DNA of 64,000 nucleotides from Asanoa sp. WMMD1127 (GTDB taxonomy: Bacteria; Actinomycetota; Actinomycetes; Mycobacteriales; Micromonosporaceae): the NCBI RefSeq assembly GCF_029626225.1, contig NZ_JARUBP010000001.1:5580001-5644000 (forward strand), given 5' to 3'. Below, piece by piece: positions 8,944 through 16,530 of this stretch. The notes beneath the pieces are model-generated. The model saw only the letters and a program-made list of their open reading frames with translations, was not told the origin of the DNA and searched no databases. The position numbers and the translations under genes are program-made. Numbering within the stretch: position 1 is the stretch's first letter; the number at the start of each line of letters is the position of its first letter.

Positions 8944-9780
8944 ATGACACGCACGTGGTTGATCACCGGGGGTTCGCAGGGCCTCGGTCGAGCCCTCACC
9001 GAGGCGGCGTTGGCGGCCGGCGACCGGGTGGCGGCGACCTCTCGGCAGGCCGACGCGCTGCCCGAGCTGCGGGCGGCGTACCCGGATCGGCTGTTGACCC
9101 TGCCCTTGGACCTCACCTCGGAGGCGGCGGCCCGAGACGTCGTCGCGACCGTGGTCGACCGCTTCGGCTCGCTCGACGTCGTGGTCAACAACGCCGGGTA
9201 CGCGACCAGCGGCTCGATCGAGGACTTCCCGGCCGACGAGTTCCGGGCCCAGGTCGAGACGAACCTGTTCGGCGTGATCAACGTGACCCGGGCGGCGCTG
9301 CCCGTCCTGCGCCGCCAGCGCTCCGGCCATGTCGTGCAGATCTCGTCCGTCGGCGGGCGGGTCGGCGGTACGCCCGGCCTCGGCGCGTACCAGACCGCGA
9401 AGTTCGGTGTCGCGGGCTTCTCGGAGGTGCTGGCCAGCGAGGTCGCGCCGCTGGGGATCAAGGTGACGATCGTCGAGCCGGGCGGCATCCGCACCGGTTG
9501 GGCGGCCGGTGCGGCGCAGACCTCGGGCCCGACCACGCCGGACTACGCTGAGACGGTGGGGCGGTGGCAGGCGATGTTCGGGCAGTACACCGGCCAAGAG
9601 CCGGGGGATCCGGCCCGGATGGCGCGGGCGATCGTCGAGGTGGCCGACGGGCCGGAAGCACCCCGCCGGCTGTTGCTGGGCAACGACGCGCTGGACATCA
9701 CGCTGGCCGCCGAGGAGTCGCGGCTCGCCGAGGCGCGGAAGTGGGCCCACGTCAGCCGATCCACGGACGTGGTCGCATGA
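8944..9780 (+). CDS. Short-chain dehydrogenase/reductase
   Basis: Classical NAD(P)-dependent SDR of 278 residues: TGGSQGLG near residue 8, NNAGY near 83, catalytic Ser in QISSVGG and YQTAK near 150. The long C-terminal part (EPGGIRTGWAAGAAQTSG onwards) matches the group of longer oxidoreductases that act on unknown carbonyl or hydroxyl substrates. AGGAG lies 8 bp before the ATG. It is followed with a 4-bp overlap (ATGA) by a broken aldehyde dehydrogenase, which suggests that an alcohol-to-aldehyde-to-acid sequence once operated here. Confidence 0.88.
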   Translation: MTRTWLITGGSQGLGRALTEAALAAGDRVAATSRQADALPELRAAYPDRLLTLPLDLTSEAAARDVVATVVDRFGSLDVVVNNAGYATSGSIEDFPADEFRAQVETNLFGVINVTRAALPVLRRQRSGHVVQISSVGGRVGGTPGLGAYQTAKFGVAGFSEVLASEVAPLGIKVTIVEPGGIRTGWAAGAAQTSGPTTPDYAETVGRWQAMFGQYTGQEPGDPARMARAIVEVADGPEAPRRLLLGNDALDITLAAEESRLAEARKWAHVSRSTDVVA

Positions 9781-10172
9781 TCGTCCGGGACAGGCTCTAC
9801 GTCGGCGGCGCCTGGGTGCCGCCGAGCTCGCCGGCGCTGCTGGAGATCCGGTCGCCGCATGACGGGTCGGTGCTCGGGCAAGCCGTTCAGGCGGCCCCGT
9901 CCGATGTGGACGACGCTGTGGCGGCGGCCCGGGCGGCGTTCGACGAGGGGCCGTGGCGGCACACGACGAAAGTGCGTGCGCTGTCGGTCGCCCGCCGGCT
10001 GTGCACCGGCACCGTGACCGTCAACGGTTCGCCGATGAGCTTCGACGGCCCGTTCGGCGGTTACAAGGCCAGTGGCATCGGTCGGGAGTACGGGATGGTC
10101 GGCCTGCTCGGTTACATCGAGCACAAGTCGGTCACCCGGGCACGGGTAGCCGCGCGTAGTTCCGCGGCGTGA
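9777..10172 (+). pseudogene. Aldehyde dehydrogenase with large in-frame internal deletion
   Basis: The 131-residue product joins the first 65 or so residues of an aldehyde dehydrogenase (LYVGGAWVPPSSPALLEIRS; DVDDAVAAARAAFDEGPW) directly to the last 60 or so (RLCTGTVTVNGSP; GPFGGYKASGIGREYG). Family members have about 480-490 residues, so some 350 are missing, including the NAD-binding core, the catalytic Glu and the catalytic Cys. The frame is preserved across the joint near residues 64-70. It overlaps the upstream SDR by ATGA and the convergent methyltransferase by 41 bp. A stable product could exist but cannot be a dehydrogenase. Confidence 0.85.
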
Positions 10173-10788
10173 GCACGCTGGCCGCGGTCAGCTCGGCGTC
10201 CTCGCCGATCAGCGACGACACCGGATAGGTCGTGACGACCTGCCAGTCCTCCGACGGGATCCGGCCGCGGCCCGGGTCACCCGCGACGACCAGGGTGTCG
10301 CGCTGGGCGGCGGCGAGCAGGAACGGCAGGACCCGGTCGGCGAGCTGGTCGTTGTAGAAGGCGTCGCCGGCCAGCACCACCTCGGCCCGGATGTCCGCGA
10401 TGGCGTCGGGGGTCAGGTCGAGCAGGTCGGTCGACAACGGAATCACGTGTACGCCGTTGACGCGGGCATTGGCCCGGATCGCCGCCGACGCGTACGGGTC
10501 GATGTCGTTGGCGACCACGACTGACGCGCCGGCCATCGCCGCCGCGATCGCGACGAGCCCGGAGCCGGAGCCGAGGTCGAGCACCCGCCGCCCGGCAACG
10601 GTCTCGGGGGCGTCGAGCACGTAGCGGGCGACCGCCTGGCCGCCGCCCCAGGCGGTGGCCCAGAACGGGGCGGGCATCTTGTGACCGGCCTGGGCCTCGA
10701 GCCGCGCCCAGAAGATCGTCGGATCCTCGGCGAGGAAGAGCTGCACCTCGGGCACCAGCCCGGTGCGGGTGAGTCGGAGACCGTCCAT
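10132..10788 (-). CDS. Class I SAM-dependent methyltransferase (COG3897-like)
   Basis: Predicted methyltransferase of 218 residues. SAM-binding motif I is VLDLGSGSGLVAIAAA near residue 70, followed by VVANDIDPYA (acidic ribose-binding residue). The preceding PAPFWATAWGGGQAVARY is typical of the group annotated as nicotinamide N-methylase-like or ETFB-lysine methyltransferase-like, so a protein or small amine is the likely acceptor. The gene stands alone. Its 3' end overlaps the aldehyde dehydrogenase remnant. Confidence 0.82.
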   Translation of the reverse strand: MDGLRLTRTGLVPEVQLFLAEDPTIFWARLEAQAGHKMPAPFWATAWGGGQAVARYVLDAPETVAGRRVLDLGSGSGLVAIAAAMAGASVVVANDIDPYASAAIRANARVNGVHVIPLSTDLLDLTPDAIADIRAEVVLAGDAFYNDQLADRVLPFLLAAAQRDTLVVAGDPGRGRIPSEDWQVVTTYPVSSLIGEDAELTAASVLTPRNYARLPVPG

Positions 10789-11206
10789 GTCGATCGCGCC
10801 TCCTTCCAGGTTCGAGCCGGCCCGGTCGTCTGCCGGGCCTGGATCGCCAGGTCGGTGGGGACCCTGGTCACCGCCGCGCCGATAACGGCCTGCTGCCGTT
10901 ACCGGTGATGTCGCTTGTGGTGCCGTTCACGGGTGGTCGCGTGGTGCGTGGTGCGTTGTGCCGTGTGGCTACCTGCAGTGTCGTCCACCGGGCGCAGATC
11001 TGCCCGCTGTGGCGCCTTCGGTCCGGCTCAGGTCCTGGAGCCGTGCCCCGGTACCGCCATCGTGGCCCGCGCCGCGGCGCTGCTGCGGCCGAATTCGTGA
11101 TTTTCCCTCTCGGGGGTGCCGGCTGGCACCGGCTGCCCGGCTGCCCGGCTGCCCGGCGGGCCGTGCCCAGGCCGATGTCGTCAGGCCCGGGCACGACCGC
11201 AACGGG
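10789..11206. other. Intergenic region, no gene recognised
   Basis: No frame here resembles a protein. The stretch contains a GGTGCC/GGCACC inverted repeat at about 11115-11130, which could end cspA transcription but lacks a U tract. Just after it, CGGCTGCC is repeated three times. A G/T-rich patch around 10920-10970 has no evident function. Confidence 0.4.
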
Positions 11207-11410
11207 TCAGATGACGCGGATGTTGGACGCCTGCGGGCCCTTCTGGCCCTGCGTGATGTCGAACTCCACGCGCTGGTTCTCTTCCAGCGAGCGGAAGCCG
11301 TTGGCCTGGATGGCCGAGAAGTGGGCGAACACGTCGGGGCCTCCACCGTCCTGCTCGATGAAGCCGAACCCCTTGTCAGCGTTGAACCACTTGACGGTAC
11401 CTACTGCCAT
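11207..11410 (-). CDS. Cold-shock protein (CspA family)
   Basis: Small OB-fold RNA/DNA-binding protein of 67 residues that acts as an RNA chaperone. Both RNP motifs are intact: KGFGFIEQ (RNP1) and VFAHFSAI (RNP2), and the family start [14 protein letters not shown] is clear. AGAGGAA lies immediately before the ATG at 11410. The gene stands alone. Its leader contains a terminator-like hairpin (11495-11529), which suggests transcriptional or structural control of the 5' UTR, as known for some other cold-shock genes. Confidence 0.95.
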   Translation of the reverse strand: MAVGTVKWFNADKGFGFIEQDGGGPDVFAHFSAIQANGFRSLEENQRVEFDITQGQKGPQASNIRVI

Positions 11411-11494
11411 TTCCTCTAACCTCTCGGAATGGTGCCCACACCGTGCGGGCGCCGCGATTGCCGCATGCATCCATCCCGACCGGCGTGCCGGCAC

Positions 11495-11529
11495 AAACAC
11501 AAAACGCCCGTGGTTGGCTGCCCGGGCGT
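11495..11529 (-). promoter_or_regulatory. Terminator-like hairpin in the cspA leader
   Basis: On the minus strand, ACGCCCG (11529-11523) pairs with CGGGCGT (11510-11504) across a 12-nt loop, and the 3' side runs into TTTTGTGTTTG. It lies 85-95 nt before the cspA start codon. No leftward gene precedes it closely, so it is a candidate attenuator or thermosensitive element rather than an ordinary terminator. Confidence 0.5.
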
Positions 11530-11654
11530 CTGCTTGGTATGGGGAACATGTAACCGCAATATCGGAACGGTAGCACGCACGCCCCGGCCCCGCGCCCGCG
11601 GCGTGACCGGTCCGCGCGGGGTGTCGCGCGGTCAGCCCCGCCCGGCGTGGCGGC

Positions 11655-11850
11655 GCAGCGGCCTGGCGGCCCAGGGGCCCAGCGGCCTGGCGGCCCAGCG
11701 GCCCAGCGGCCTGGCGGCGCAGCGGTCCGGCGGCCTGGCGGCGCAGCGGCCTGGCGGCGCAGCGGCCTGGCGGCGCAGCGGCCTGGCGGCGCAGCGGCCT
11801 GGCGGCGCAGCGGCCTGGCGGCGCAGCGGCCTGGCGGCGCAGCGGCTCTG
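11655..11850. repeat. Tandem 16/24-bp GC-rich repeat array
   Basis: The unit GCAGCGGCCTGGCGGC (16 bp) occurs as six perfect consecutive copies from 11743 to 11838, then decays. Before these come one 16-bp copy (11655-11670) and three 24-bp variants (11671-11742). The units are built from 8-bp blocks (GCAGCGGC, CTGGCGGC and variants), so 24-bp units are three blocks. Sixteen is not a multiple of three and all three forward frames stay open, so this is not a coding repeat. It ends about 65 bp before the IS481 element. Confidence 0.85.
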
Positions 11851-11908
11851 GTGGCCCAGCGGCCGGCCTCGCAGGCGTGGCAGCTCAGCGGTTGGAGGCC
11901 TACCGTGC

Positions 11909-11914
11909 GCTAGG
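11909..11914. repeat. Target-site duplication of IS481-family element (left copy)
   Basis: GCTAGG here is repeated at 13030-13035 on the other side of the element. A 6-bp NCTAGN duplication is what IS481 itself produces. Confidence 0.85.
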
Positions 11915-13029
11915 TGTGCTGTCCAGGGAGGTTGGTCAAGGTTGTGTGACGAGACGATCTAGGTCTTGAACGGGTGAGGCCTCCGGTCGTGAAGTGGAGC
12001 TGTCGAAGAACCGCTTCACGTTGACTGGAGGCCTCGTGGCACACGCTAACGCAGCTCTGACTCCGATAGCACGTCTGAAACTGGCCCGGCTGGTAGTCGA
12101 GCAGGGCTGGACGATCGCCGCGGCCGCGCGGCGGTTCGACGTGTCGTACCGGACCGCGAAACGGTGGGTTGACCGGTACCACGCCGCGGGTGAGGCCGGT
12201 ATGCAGGACCGCTCCAGCCGGCCGCACCGCAGCCCGACGCGCACGCCGCAGCCGCTGGTCCGCACGATCGTGCACCTGCGATTGAAACGCCGTCTCGGAC
12301 CGGTCCAGATCGCCGCCCGGCTGGCGATGGCGGCCTCGACCGTGTACGCGGTTCTGGTCCGCTGCCGGGTCAACCGGCTCACCCACATAGACCGGGTCAC
12401 CGGGGAACCTGTCCGCCGTTACGAACACGATCATCCCGGGGCGATGCTGCACGTCGATGTGAAGAAATACGGGAACGTCCCCGACGGGGGCGGTTGGCGT
12501 TTCGTCGGGCGCCGCCAGGGCGACCGCAACCGGCAGGCCACCGCCCAGCGCACCGGAGTGCGCAACGCCAAGTGGGAACCCAGGGTCGGGACCGCGTTCG
12601 TCCATACCGTCATCGATGACCACTCCCGCGTCGCCTACGCCGAGATCCGCGACGACGAGAAGGCAGCCACCGCCATCGACGTCCTGCGCCACGCGGTGGC
12701 CTGGTTCGCCGCCCGCGGTGTGACCGTCGAACGAGTCCTGTCCGACAACGGATCGGCCTACAAGTCCCACGCCTGGCGCCAGGCCTGCACCCAACTGGGC
12801 ATCAAGCCGCGCAAAACCCGCCCCTACCGGCCACAGACCAACGGGAAGGTCGAACGGTTCCACCGGACCATGACCGACGGCTGGGCACTGGCCCGGCTCT
12901 ACACCAGCGAACAGGCCCGCAGGAAGGCCTTACCGGCCTTCCTGCATCACTACAATCACCACCGACCCCACACCGCCATCGGCGGCCAACCACCCATCAC
13001 CAGGTTGACCAACCTCCCTGGACAGCACA
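11915..13029 (+). mobile_element. Intact IS481-family insertion sequence
   Basis: The element is 1115 bp. Its ends are perfect 25-bp inverted repeats: left 11915-11939, starting TGTGCTGTCCAGGGAGG, and right 13005-13029, the exact complement. A 6-bp direct repeat GCTAGG flanks both ends. It carries one transposase gene. Perfect repeats and an intact frame suggest a recent insertion. It landed on the stop codon of the leftward tetR gene without damaging it. Confidence 0.93.
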
Positions 13030-13034
13030 GCTAG
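12036..13034 (+). CDS. IS481-family DDE transposase
   Basis: Transposase of 332 residues: an N-terminal helix-turn-helix (LVVEQGWTIAAAARRFDVSY) and an integrase core with the three catalytic acids in LHVDVKKYG, VLSDNGSAYK and NGKVERFHR. The GTG at 12036 is preferred because TGGAGG lies just upstream; the frame is open to 11994. The last IS bases are CACA, and the stop codon TAG (13032-13034) lies wholly within the target duplication, so the gene borrows its terminator codon from the host site. Confidence 0.93.
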   Translation: MAHANAALTPIARLKLARLVVEQGWTIAAAARRFDVSYRTAKRWVDRYHAAGEAGMQDRSSRPHRSPTRTPQPLVRTIVHLRLKRRLGPVQIAARLAMAASTVYAVLVRCRVNRLTHIDRVTGEPVRRYEHDHPGAMLHVDVKKYGNVPDGGGWRFVGRRQGDRNRQATAQRTGVRNAKWEPRVGTAFVHTVIDDHSRVAYAEIRDDEKAATAIDVLRHAVAWFAARGVTVERVLSDNGSAYKSHAWRQACTQLGIKPRKTRPYRPQTNGKVERFHRTMTDGWALARLYTSEQARRKALPAFLHHYNHHRPHTAIGGQPPITRLTNLPGQHS

Positions 13035-13657
13035 GCCGTAGGGGCGGTTGAACGTGATCGGCCTCGCACCTGGAGTAGGTTGAGGGCGTTGGTCCACAGC
13101 GTGTCGAGCTGGTCGGGGTCGTTGAGCAGCTTCGCCAGCAGGACTCGGCCCTCTAGCTGGGCCACGATGGAACGCGCGGCTTCGCGGCTGTCGACGGACA
13201 GGTCGGCCAGGTGGTGCGCCTTGGCGTCGACGACGACCTCTTCGATCAGGTCGATCTGGGCCTCGAAGATCTCCTGCAGCCGCTTGCGGATCTCCTCGGC
13301 CTGGTTGCTGAGCTCCAGCGCGAGATTGCCGAACAGGCAACCCACCACCACGCCCGCGCGCTGCTGGCCCTTGCGCTGCACGTCTTCCGTGGCCTCGAAC
13401 AGGTCGCGCAGGCGCTGCAGCGGGTCGCGCTCGGTCCTGAGCACCTCCACCCACTGCGCCCGCTGGGCTGCCCAGTGCTCGTCGATCACCGCGAGCGCCA
13501 GCGCCTGCTTCGACGGGAAGAAGTAGTAGAAGCTGCCCTTCGGTACCCCCGCCGCCGCGCAGATCTCGGCCACCCCCAACGCCGAGTAGCCGCGCTGCTC
13601 GATCAGCACCTTGGCCGCCTCGAGGATCTTGTCTCGCGCGTCACTCGTGCGTCCCAT
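13031..13657 (-). CDS. TetR/AcrR-family regulator
   Basis: Repressor of 208 residues. The DNA-binding domain is at residues 8-55 (ILEAAKVLIEQRGYSALGVA; VPKGSFYYFFPSKQALAL), and the C-terminal half resembles the group including QacR/AcuR-like sensors with a TetR C-terminal domain. It diverges from the SDR/tautomerase pair at 13727, with two matching operator-like sites between them. Its stop codon TAG is inside the CTAG duplicated by the IS481 element, and the reading frame is intact. The inducer is unknown. Confidence 0.88.
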   Translation of the reverse strand: MGRTSDARDKILEAAKVLIEQRGYSALGVAEICAAAGVPKGSFYYFFPSKQALALAVIDEHWAAQRAQWVEVLRTERDPLQRLRDLFEATEDVQRKGQQRAGVVVGCLFGNLALELSNQAEEIRKRLQEIFEAQIDLIEEVVVDAKAHHLADLSVDSREAARSIVAQLEGRVLLAKLLNDPDQLDTLWTNALNLLQVRGRSRSTAPTA

Positions 13658-13671
13658 GCCTTGGAGCTTAC

Positions 13672-13710
13672 ACGACCGGTCGTCTAGCTTTTAGTCGACC
13701 AGTCGTCTAG
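13672..13710. promoter_or_regulatory. Pair of TetR operator-like sites
   Basis: Two near-identical 16-bp sites lie 23 bp apart: ACGACCGGTCGTCTAG (13672-13687) and TCGACCAGTCGTCTAG (13695-13710). The core of the first, ACGACCGGTCGT, is a perfect palindrome. They fill the 69-bp gap between the divergent tetR and SDR genes, as expected for an autoregulated TetR system. Confidence 0.7.
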
Positions 13711-13726
13711 TAGTAAAGGAACGCTC

Positions 13727-14434
13727 ATGACCAGTCAGAAAGTCGTCGTGATCACCGGTGCGTCCCAGGGCATCGGCGCCGGCCTCGTCGAGGGATACCG
13801 CAAGCTCGGCTACGGCGTCGTGGCCACGTCGCGCTCGATCGCCCTGAGCGACGACCCACAGGTCGTCACCGTCCAGGGCGACATCGCCGACCCGGCGACG
13901 GCGGACCAGGTGGTCGCCGCGGCGCTGGACCGCTTCGGCCGGATCGACACCGTGGTCAACAACGCCGGGGTCTTCATCGCGAAGCCGTTCACCGACTACA
14001 CCGACGACGATTTCGACCTGCTCGTCGGCGTCAACGTCGCGGGCTTCTTCCACCTCACCCGGCGTGCCCTGCCACACCTGGCACAGACCGGCGCCGGCCA
14101 CGTCGTCAACATCACGACGAGCTTCGTGGACCAGCCGAACTCCAACGTGCCGTCGGTGCTGGCCTCGGTGACCAAGGGCGGGCTGAGCTCGGCGACAAAG
14201 TCGCTGGCCATCGAGTACGCGACCCGCGGCGTACGCGTCAACGCCGTGGCGCCGGGCATCATCAAGACCCCGATGCACCCGGTCGAGTACCACCCGACCT
14301 TCGACGGCCTCCACCCGGTCGGCCGGATGGGCGAAGCCAGCGACATCGTCGAGGCGGTGCTGTATCTGGAGTCGGCCCCGTTCGTCACCGGCGAGATCCT
14401 CCACGTCGACGGCGGCCAGAACGCCGGACACTGA
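13727..14434 (+). CDS. SDR-family protein lacking the catalytic Tyr
   Basis: Rossmann-fold protein of 235 residues with TGASQGIG near residue 10, NNAGV near 84 and the C-terminal VTGEILHVDGGQNAGH typical of 3-oxoacyl-ACP-reductase-like SDRs. At the active site it reads SVLASVTKGGL: the Lys is present, but Ala stands where Tyr should precede it by four residues. From memory, a subfamily found next to 4-oxalocrotonate tautomerase genes shares this feature, and the next gene here is such a tautomerase. It may use a different proton relay or be a non-reductase. Confidence 0.83.
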   Translation: MTSQKVVVITGASQGIGAGLVEGYRKLGYGVVATSRSIALSDDPQVVTVQGDIADPATADQVVAAALDRFGRIDTVVNNAGVFIAKPFTDYTDDDFDLLVGVNVAGFFHLTRRALPHLAQTGAGHVVNITTSFVDQPNSNVPSVLASVTKGGLSSATKSLAIEYATRGVRVNAVAPGIIKTPMHPVEYHPTFDGLHPVGRMGEASDIVEAVLYLESAPFVTGEILHVDGGQNAGH

Positions 14435-14453
14435 CCAGAAAGGACGAGGAACG

Positions 14454-14687
14454 ATGCCGATCGTCACCATCCAGATCACCAAGGAAGGCACCACCCCGGG
14501 TGCGGAGGCCGCGACCGCCGAGGAGAAGGCCGCCCTCATCAAGGGCGTCAGCCAACTGCTGCTCGACGTGCTCCACAAACCGATGGAGGCGACCTTCGTC
14601 GTCATCGACGAGGTCGAGACAGAGAACTGGGGCTGGGGTGGCCTCCCCGTGGAACAGTTCCGCGCGCAACGCCGGAACGCTCAGTAG
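14454..14687 (+). CDS. 4-oxalocrotonate tautomerase-family protein
   Basis: Small tautomerase-fold enzyme of 77 residues. The catalytic N-terminal Pro (MPIVTIQITKEG) is present directly after the initiator Met. The product is slightly longer than classic 4-OT (about 62) and has the C-terminal NWGWGGLPVEQFR of the longer subgroup. A 19-bp gap after the SDR contains AAAGGACGAGGAACG as ribosome-binding site. The pairing of an SDR, a tautomerase and a TetR regulator suggests a small inducible detoxification or aromatic-compound step; the substrate is unknown. Confidence 0.85.
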   Translation: MPIVTIQITKEGTTPGAEAATAEEKAALIKGVSQLLLDVLHKPMEATFVVIDEVETENWGWGGLPVEQFRAQRRNAQ

Positions 14688-14945
14688 CGGTGCGGGGTTG
14701 GCGCTTCGCACCAATCCCGCCACCAATCTTCGGTCGCCCGACAAGCCCCGGCGTGCATCTCCTCCGGCATCAGGGCGGCTGATGCCGCCGGCTGGGCCGG
14801 ACCTGATGTGTCGCGGGCTGGGCCGGCCTGACCGCCTCAACCGGCCTCGCCGCCTTTGACAAGCTGGGCGCCCCGCACTGCGCTCACGGAGAGTGCGCCC
14901 CAAGGGCTGATGCGCTCCACGAGACGCTGACCGGGCAGGTCCCGG

Positions 14946-15086
14946 GTGTCCGCGGACACGTGGGAGGAGCTGACCTGGGCGCTAGCCGCCACGTGGGAGG
15001 AGCTGACCCGGGCGCTGGCCGCCGGCCGCGTCCCGGCGCCCCTCGAGCTGCGCGCTCGGGTCGACCTCACCACGAACCGCCCGTGA
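14946..15086 (+). CDS. Possible small ORF with internal 11-residue repeat
   Basis: This weak candidate lies in a gap of about 440 bp (14688-15129) otherwise without a gene. A GTG-started frame encodes 46 residues in which TWEELTWALAA is followed at once by TWEELTRALAA, then GRVPAPLELRARVDL. The composition is helix-favouring and third positions are mostly G/C. No convincing ribosome-binding site precedes it and I recognise no family. It could be the remnant of a larger gene. Confidence 0.3.
   Translation: MSADTWEELTWALAATWEELTRALAAGRVPAPLELRARVDLTTNRP
14958..15023. repeat. 33-bp direct tandem duplication
   Basis: ACGTGGGAGGAGCTGACC begins at 14958 and again at 14991. The two 33-bp copies differ at only two or three positions (CTGACCTGG versus CTGACCCGG; CTAGCC versus CTGGCC). 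The unit length is a multiple of three, consistent with duplication inside a coding frame. Confidence 0.75.
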
Positions 15087-15129
15087 ACATTGGTCGGAGC
15101 TCTTCGGTGGCCCCGTGCGCGACGACGCG

Positions 15130-16530
15130 TCATGCGCCGTCGTTGAGGGCCCGGGCGAGGCGGCGGACGGCGTCGTCCATCAGGTCCGGTGGCGCCGCGG
15201 CGTAGGTGAGGCGGAGGTGGGGCGCGTCGGGTTCGGCGGCGTACCACGGGCGGCCCGGGAAGACGATCACGCCTTCGGTGGCCGCCCTCGTGGCCAGTGC
15301 GACGTCGTCCGTTCCCGCGGGGAGCTCGACCCACAGGTGCAGGCCGCCGCGCGGGACCACCGTCGGGACCAGCTCCGGGAGGTGGCGGTGGAGCGCGGAC
15401 AGCAGCGCCTCGCGGCGGGTGCGGAGCGACGCGCGTAGGCCCCGGCGGTGGCGCGACCAGGACGGCGAGCTGACGAACTCCAAGGTGGCCAGTTGGAGCG
15501 GGCCCGCGACGAAGAAGTCGTCGAGCAGGCGGGCGGCGCGCAGGCGGGCGCCGGCGGGGCCGCGGGCGCCGATGGCGGCCACGCGCAGGCCGGGAGCGGC
15601 CGATTTGGTCAGCGAGCGCACGTAGACCACGTGCCCGTCAGGGTCGTCGGCCGCCAGCGGTGGCGGGGGCGTGCCGTCGATCGTCAGGTCGCGGGCGTAG
15701 TCGTCCTCGATGAGGAACGCGCCGGCCGCGTCGAGGGCGGCGGCCACGGCGGGGCGGCGGGCCGCGGCCAGCGTCGCGCCGTGCGGGTTGGCGTGCAGCG
15801 GCTGGCAGTAGAACAACCTGGCCCCGGTGCGGGCGAAGGCGGCGGCGAGCTGATCGGGGCGTACGCCGTCGGTGTCCGTCGGCACCGGCACCACCCGCAG
15901 GCCGGCGGCGTGCGCGGCGGCCAGCGCGCCGAGGTAGGTGGGGGACTCCACCAGGATCGTGTCGCCCGGAGTGGTGAGTGCGCGCAGCGCGGTCGACAGC
16001 GCCGCCTGACCACCCGGACAGATCACCATGTCGTCCGCGCGGAGACCGGCGCCGGTCTCGCGGGCGAACCAGGCGCGCAGGTCCGGATGGCCCTCGGCCG
16101 GGCCGCGTTGCCAGGACGCCGGCTGGCGGGCCGCCCGGGCCAGCGCGGCGCCGAGGGCGGCGGCGGGTTGCAGGTCGGCGTCCAGGTAGCCGCCGGAGAG
16201 CGGGATCGCGCCGGCCGGGGGTAACGCCAGTAACGCTTGCATCTCCGTCTCGCCTGACCGGCCGGGGCCGAGGGCCACCGTCTGCCACGCCAGGTCGGGC
16301 GGCTGGGCGGGCGCGTTCCGCGGCGCCGCCACGTAGGTGCCGCGGCCGGGCCGGGTCTCGACCACTCCTTGGGCGACCAGCTGCCGGAGGGCCTCCGCGA
16401 CCGTGACCGGCGACGCCTGGTGCCGGACGGTCAGCTCCCGCACCGACGGCAGCCGCGTGCCGGGCGCGGCGGCCGATGCCAGACCGCGCAGATCTTGGAT
16501 AACGCGAGCCGCTGCGTTACCGTCACTCAT
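15130..16530 (-). CDS. MocR-type regulator (GntR HTH fused to aminotransferase domain)
   Basis: PLP-dependent transcription factor of 466 residues. An N-terminal winged helix (GTRLPSVRELTVRHQASPVT) is joined to a class I aminotransferase fold, with PGGQAALSTALRAL, YCQPLHANPHG and the PLP-binding Lys in YVRSLTKSAAPGLRVA. It diverges from an EamA exporter at 16529, its probable target; YczR-like MocR proteins often control adjacent membrane proteins. I chose the ATG at 16530, where homology starts; the frame is open to 16629. No Shine-Dalgarno is seen, so it may be leaderless. Confidence 0.88.
   Translation of the reverse strand: MSDGNAAARVIQDLRGLASAAAPGTRLPSVRELTVRHQASPVTVAEALRQLVAQGVVETRPGRGTYVAAPRNAPAQPPDLAWQTVALGPGRSGETEMQALLALPPAGAIPLSGGYLDADLQPAAALGAALARAARQPASWQRGPAEGHPDLRAWFARETGAGLRADDMVICPGGQAALSTALRALTTPGDTILVESPTYLGALAAAHAAGLRVVPVPTDTDGVRPDQLAAAFARTGARLFYCQPLHANPHGATLAAARRPAVAAALDAAGAFLIEDDYARDLTIDGTPPPPLAADDPDGHVVYVRSLTKSAAPGLRVAAIGARGPAGARLRAARLLDDFFVAGPLQLATLEFVSSPSWSRHRRGLRASLRTRREALLSALHRHLPELVPTVVPRGGLHLWVELPAGTDDVALATRAATEGVIVFPGRPWYAAEPDAPHLRLTYAAAPPDLMDDAVRRLARALNDGA

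Noticed and set aside
10868-11194. 108-codon minus-strand frame downstream of cspA
   Set aside because: Arg/Pro/Gly-rich without pattern, no ribosome-binding site, and it spans the probable cspA termination region.
11655-11850. CRISPR-like array
   Set aside because: Units are directly adjacent with no unique spacers, and no cas genes are present.
11429-11962. Repeat proteins read from the 16-bp array
   Set aside because: The repeat unit is not a multiple of three, all frames stay open simply because the unit has no stop codon, and no start or ribosome-binding site is convincing.
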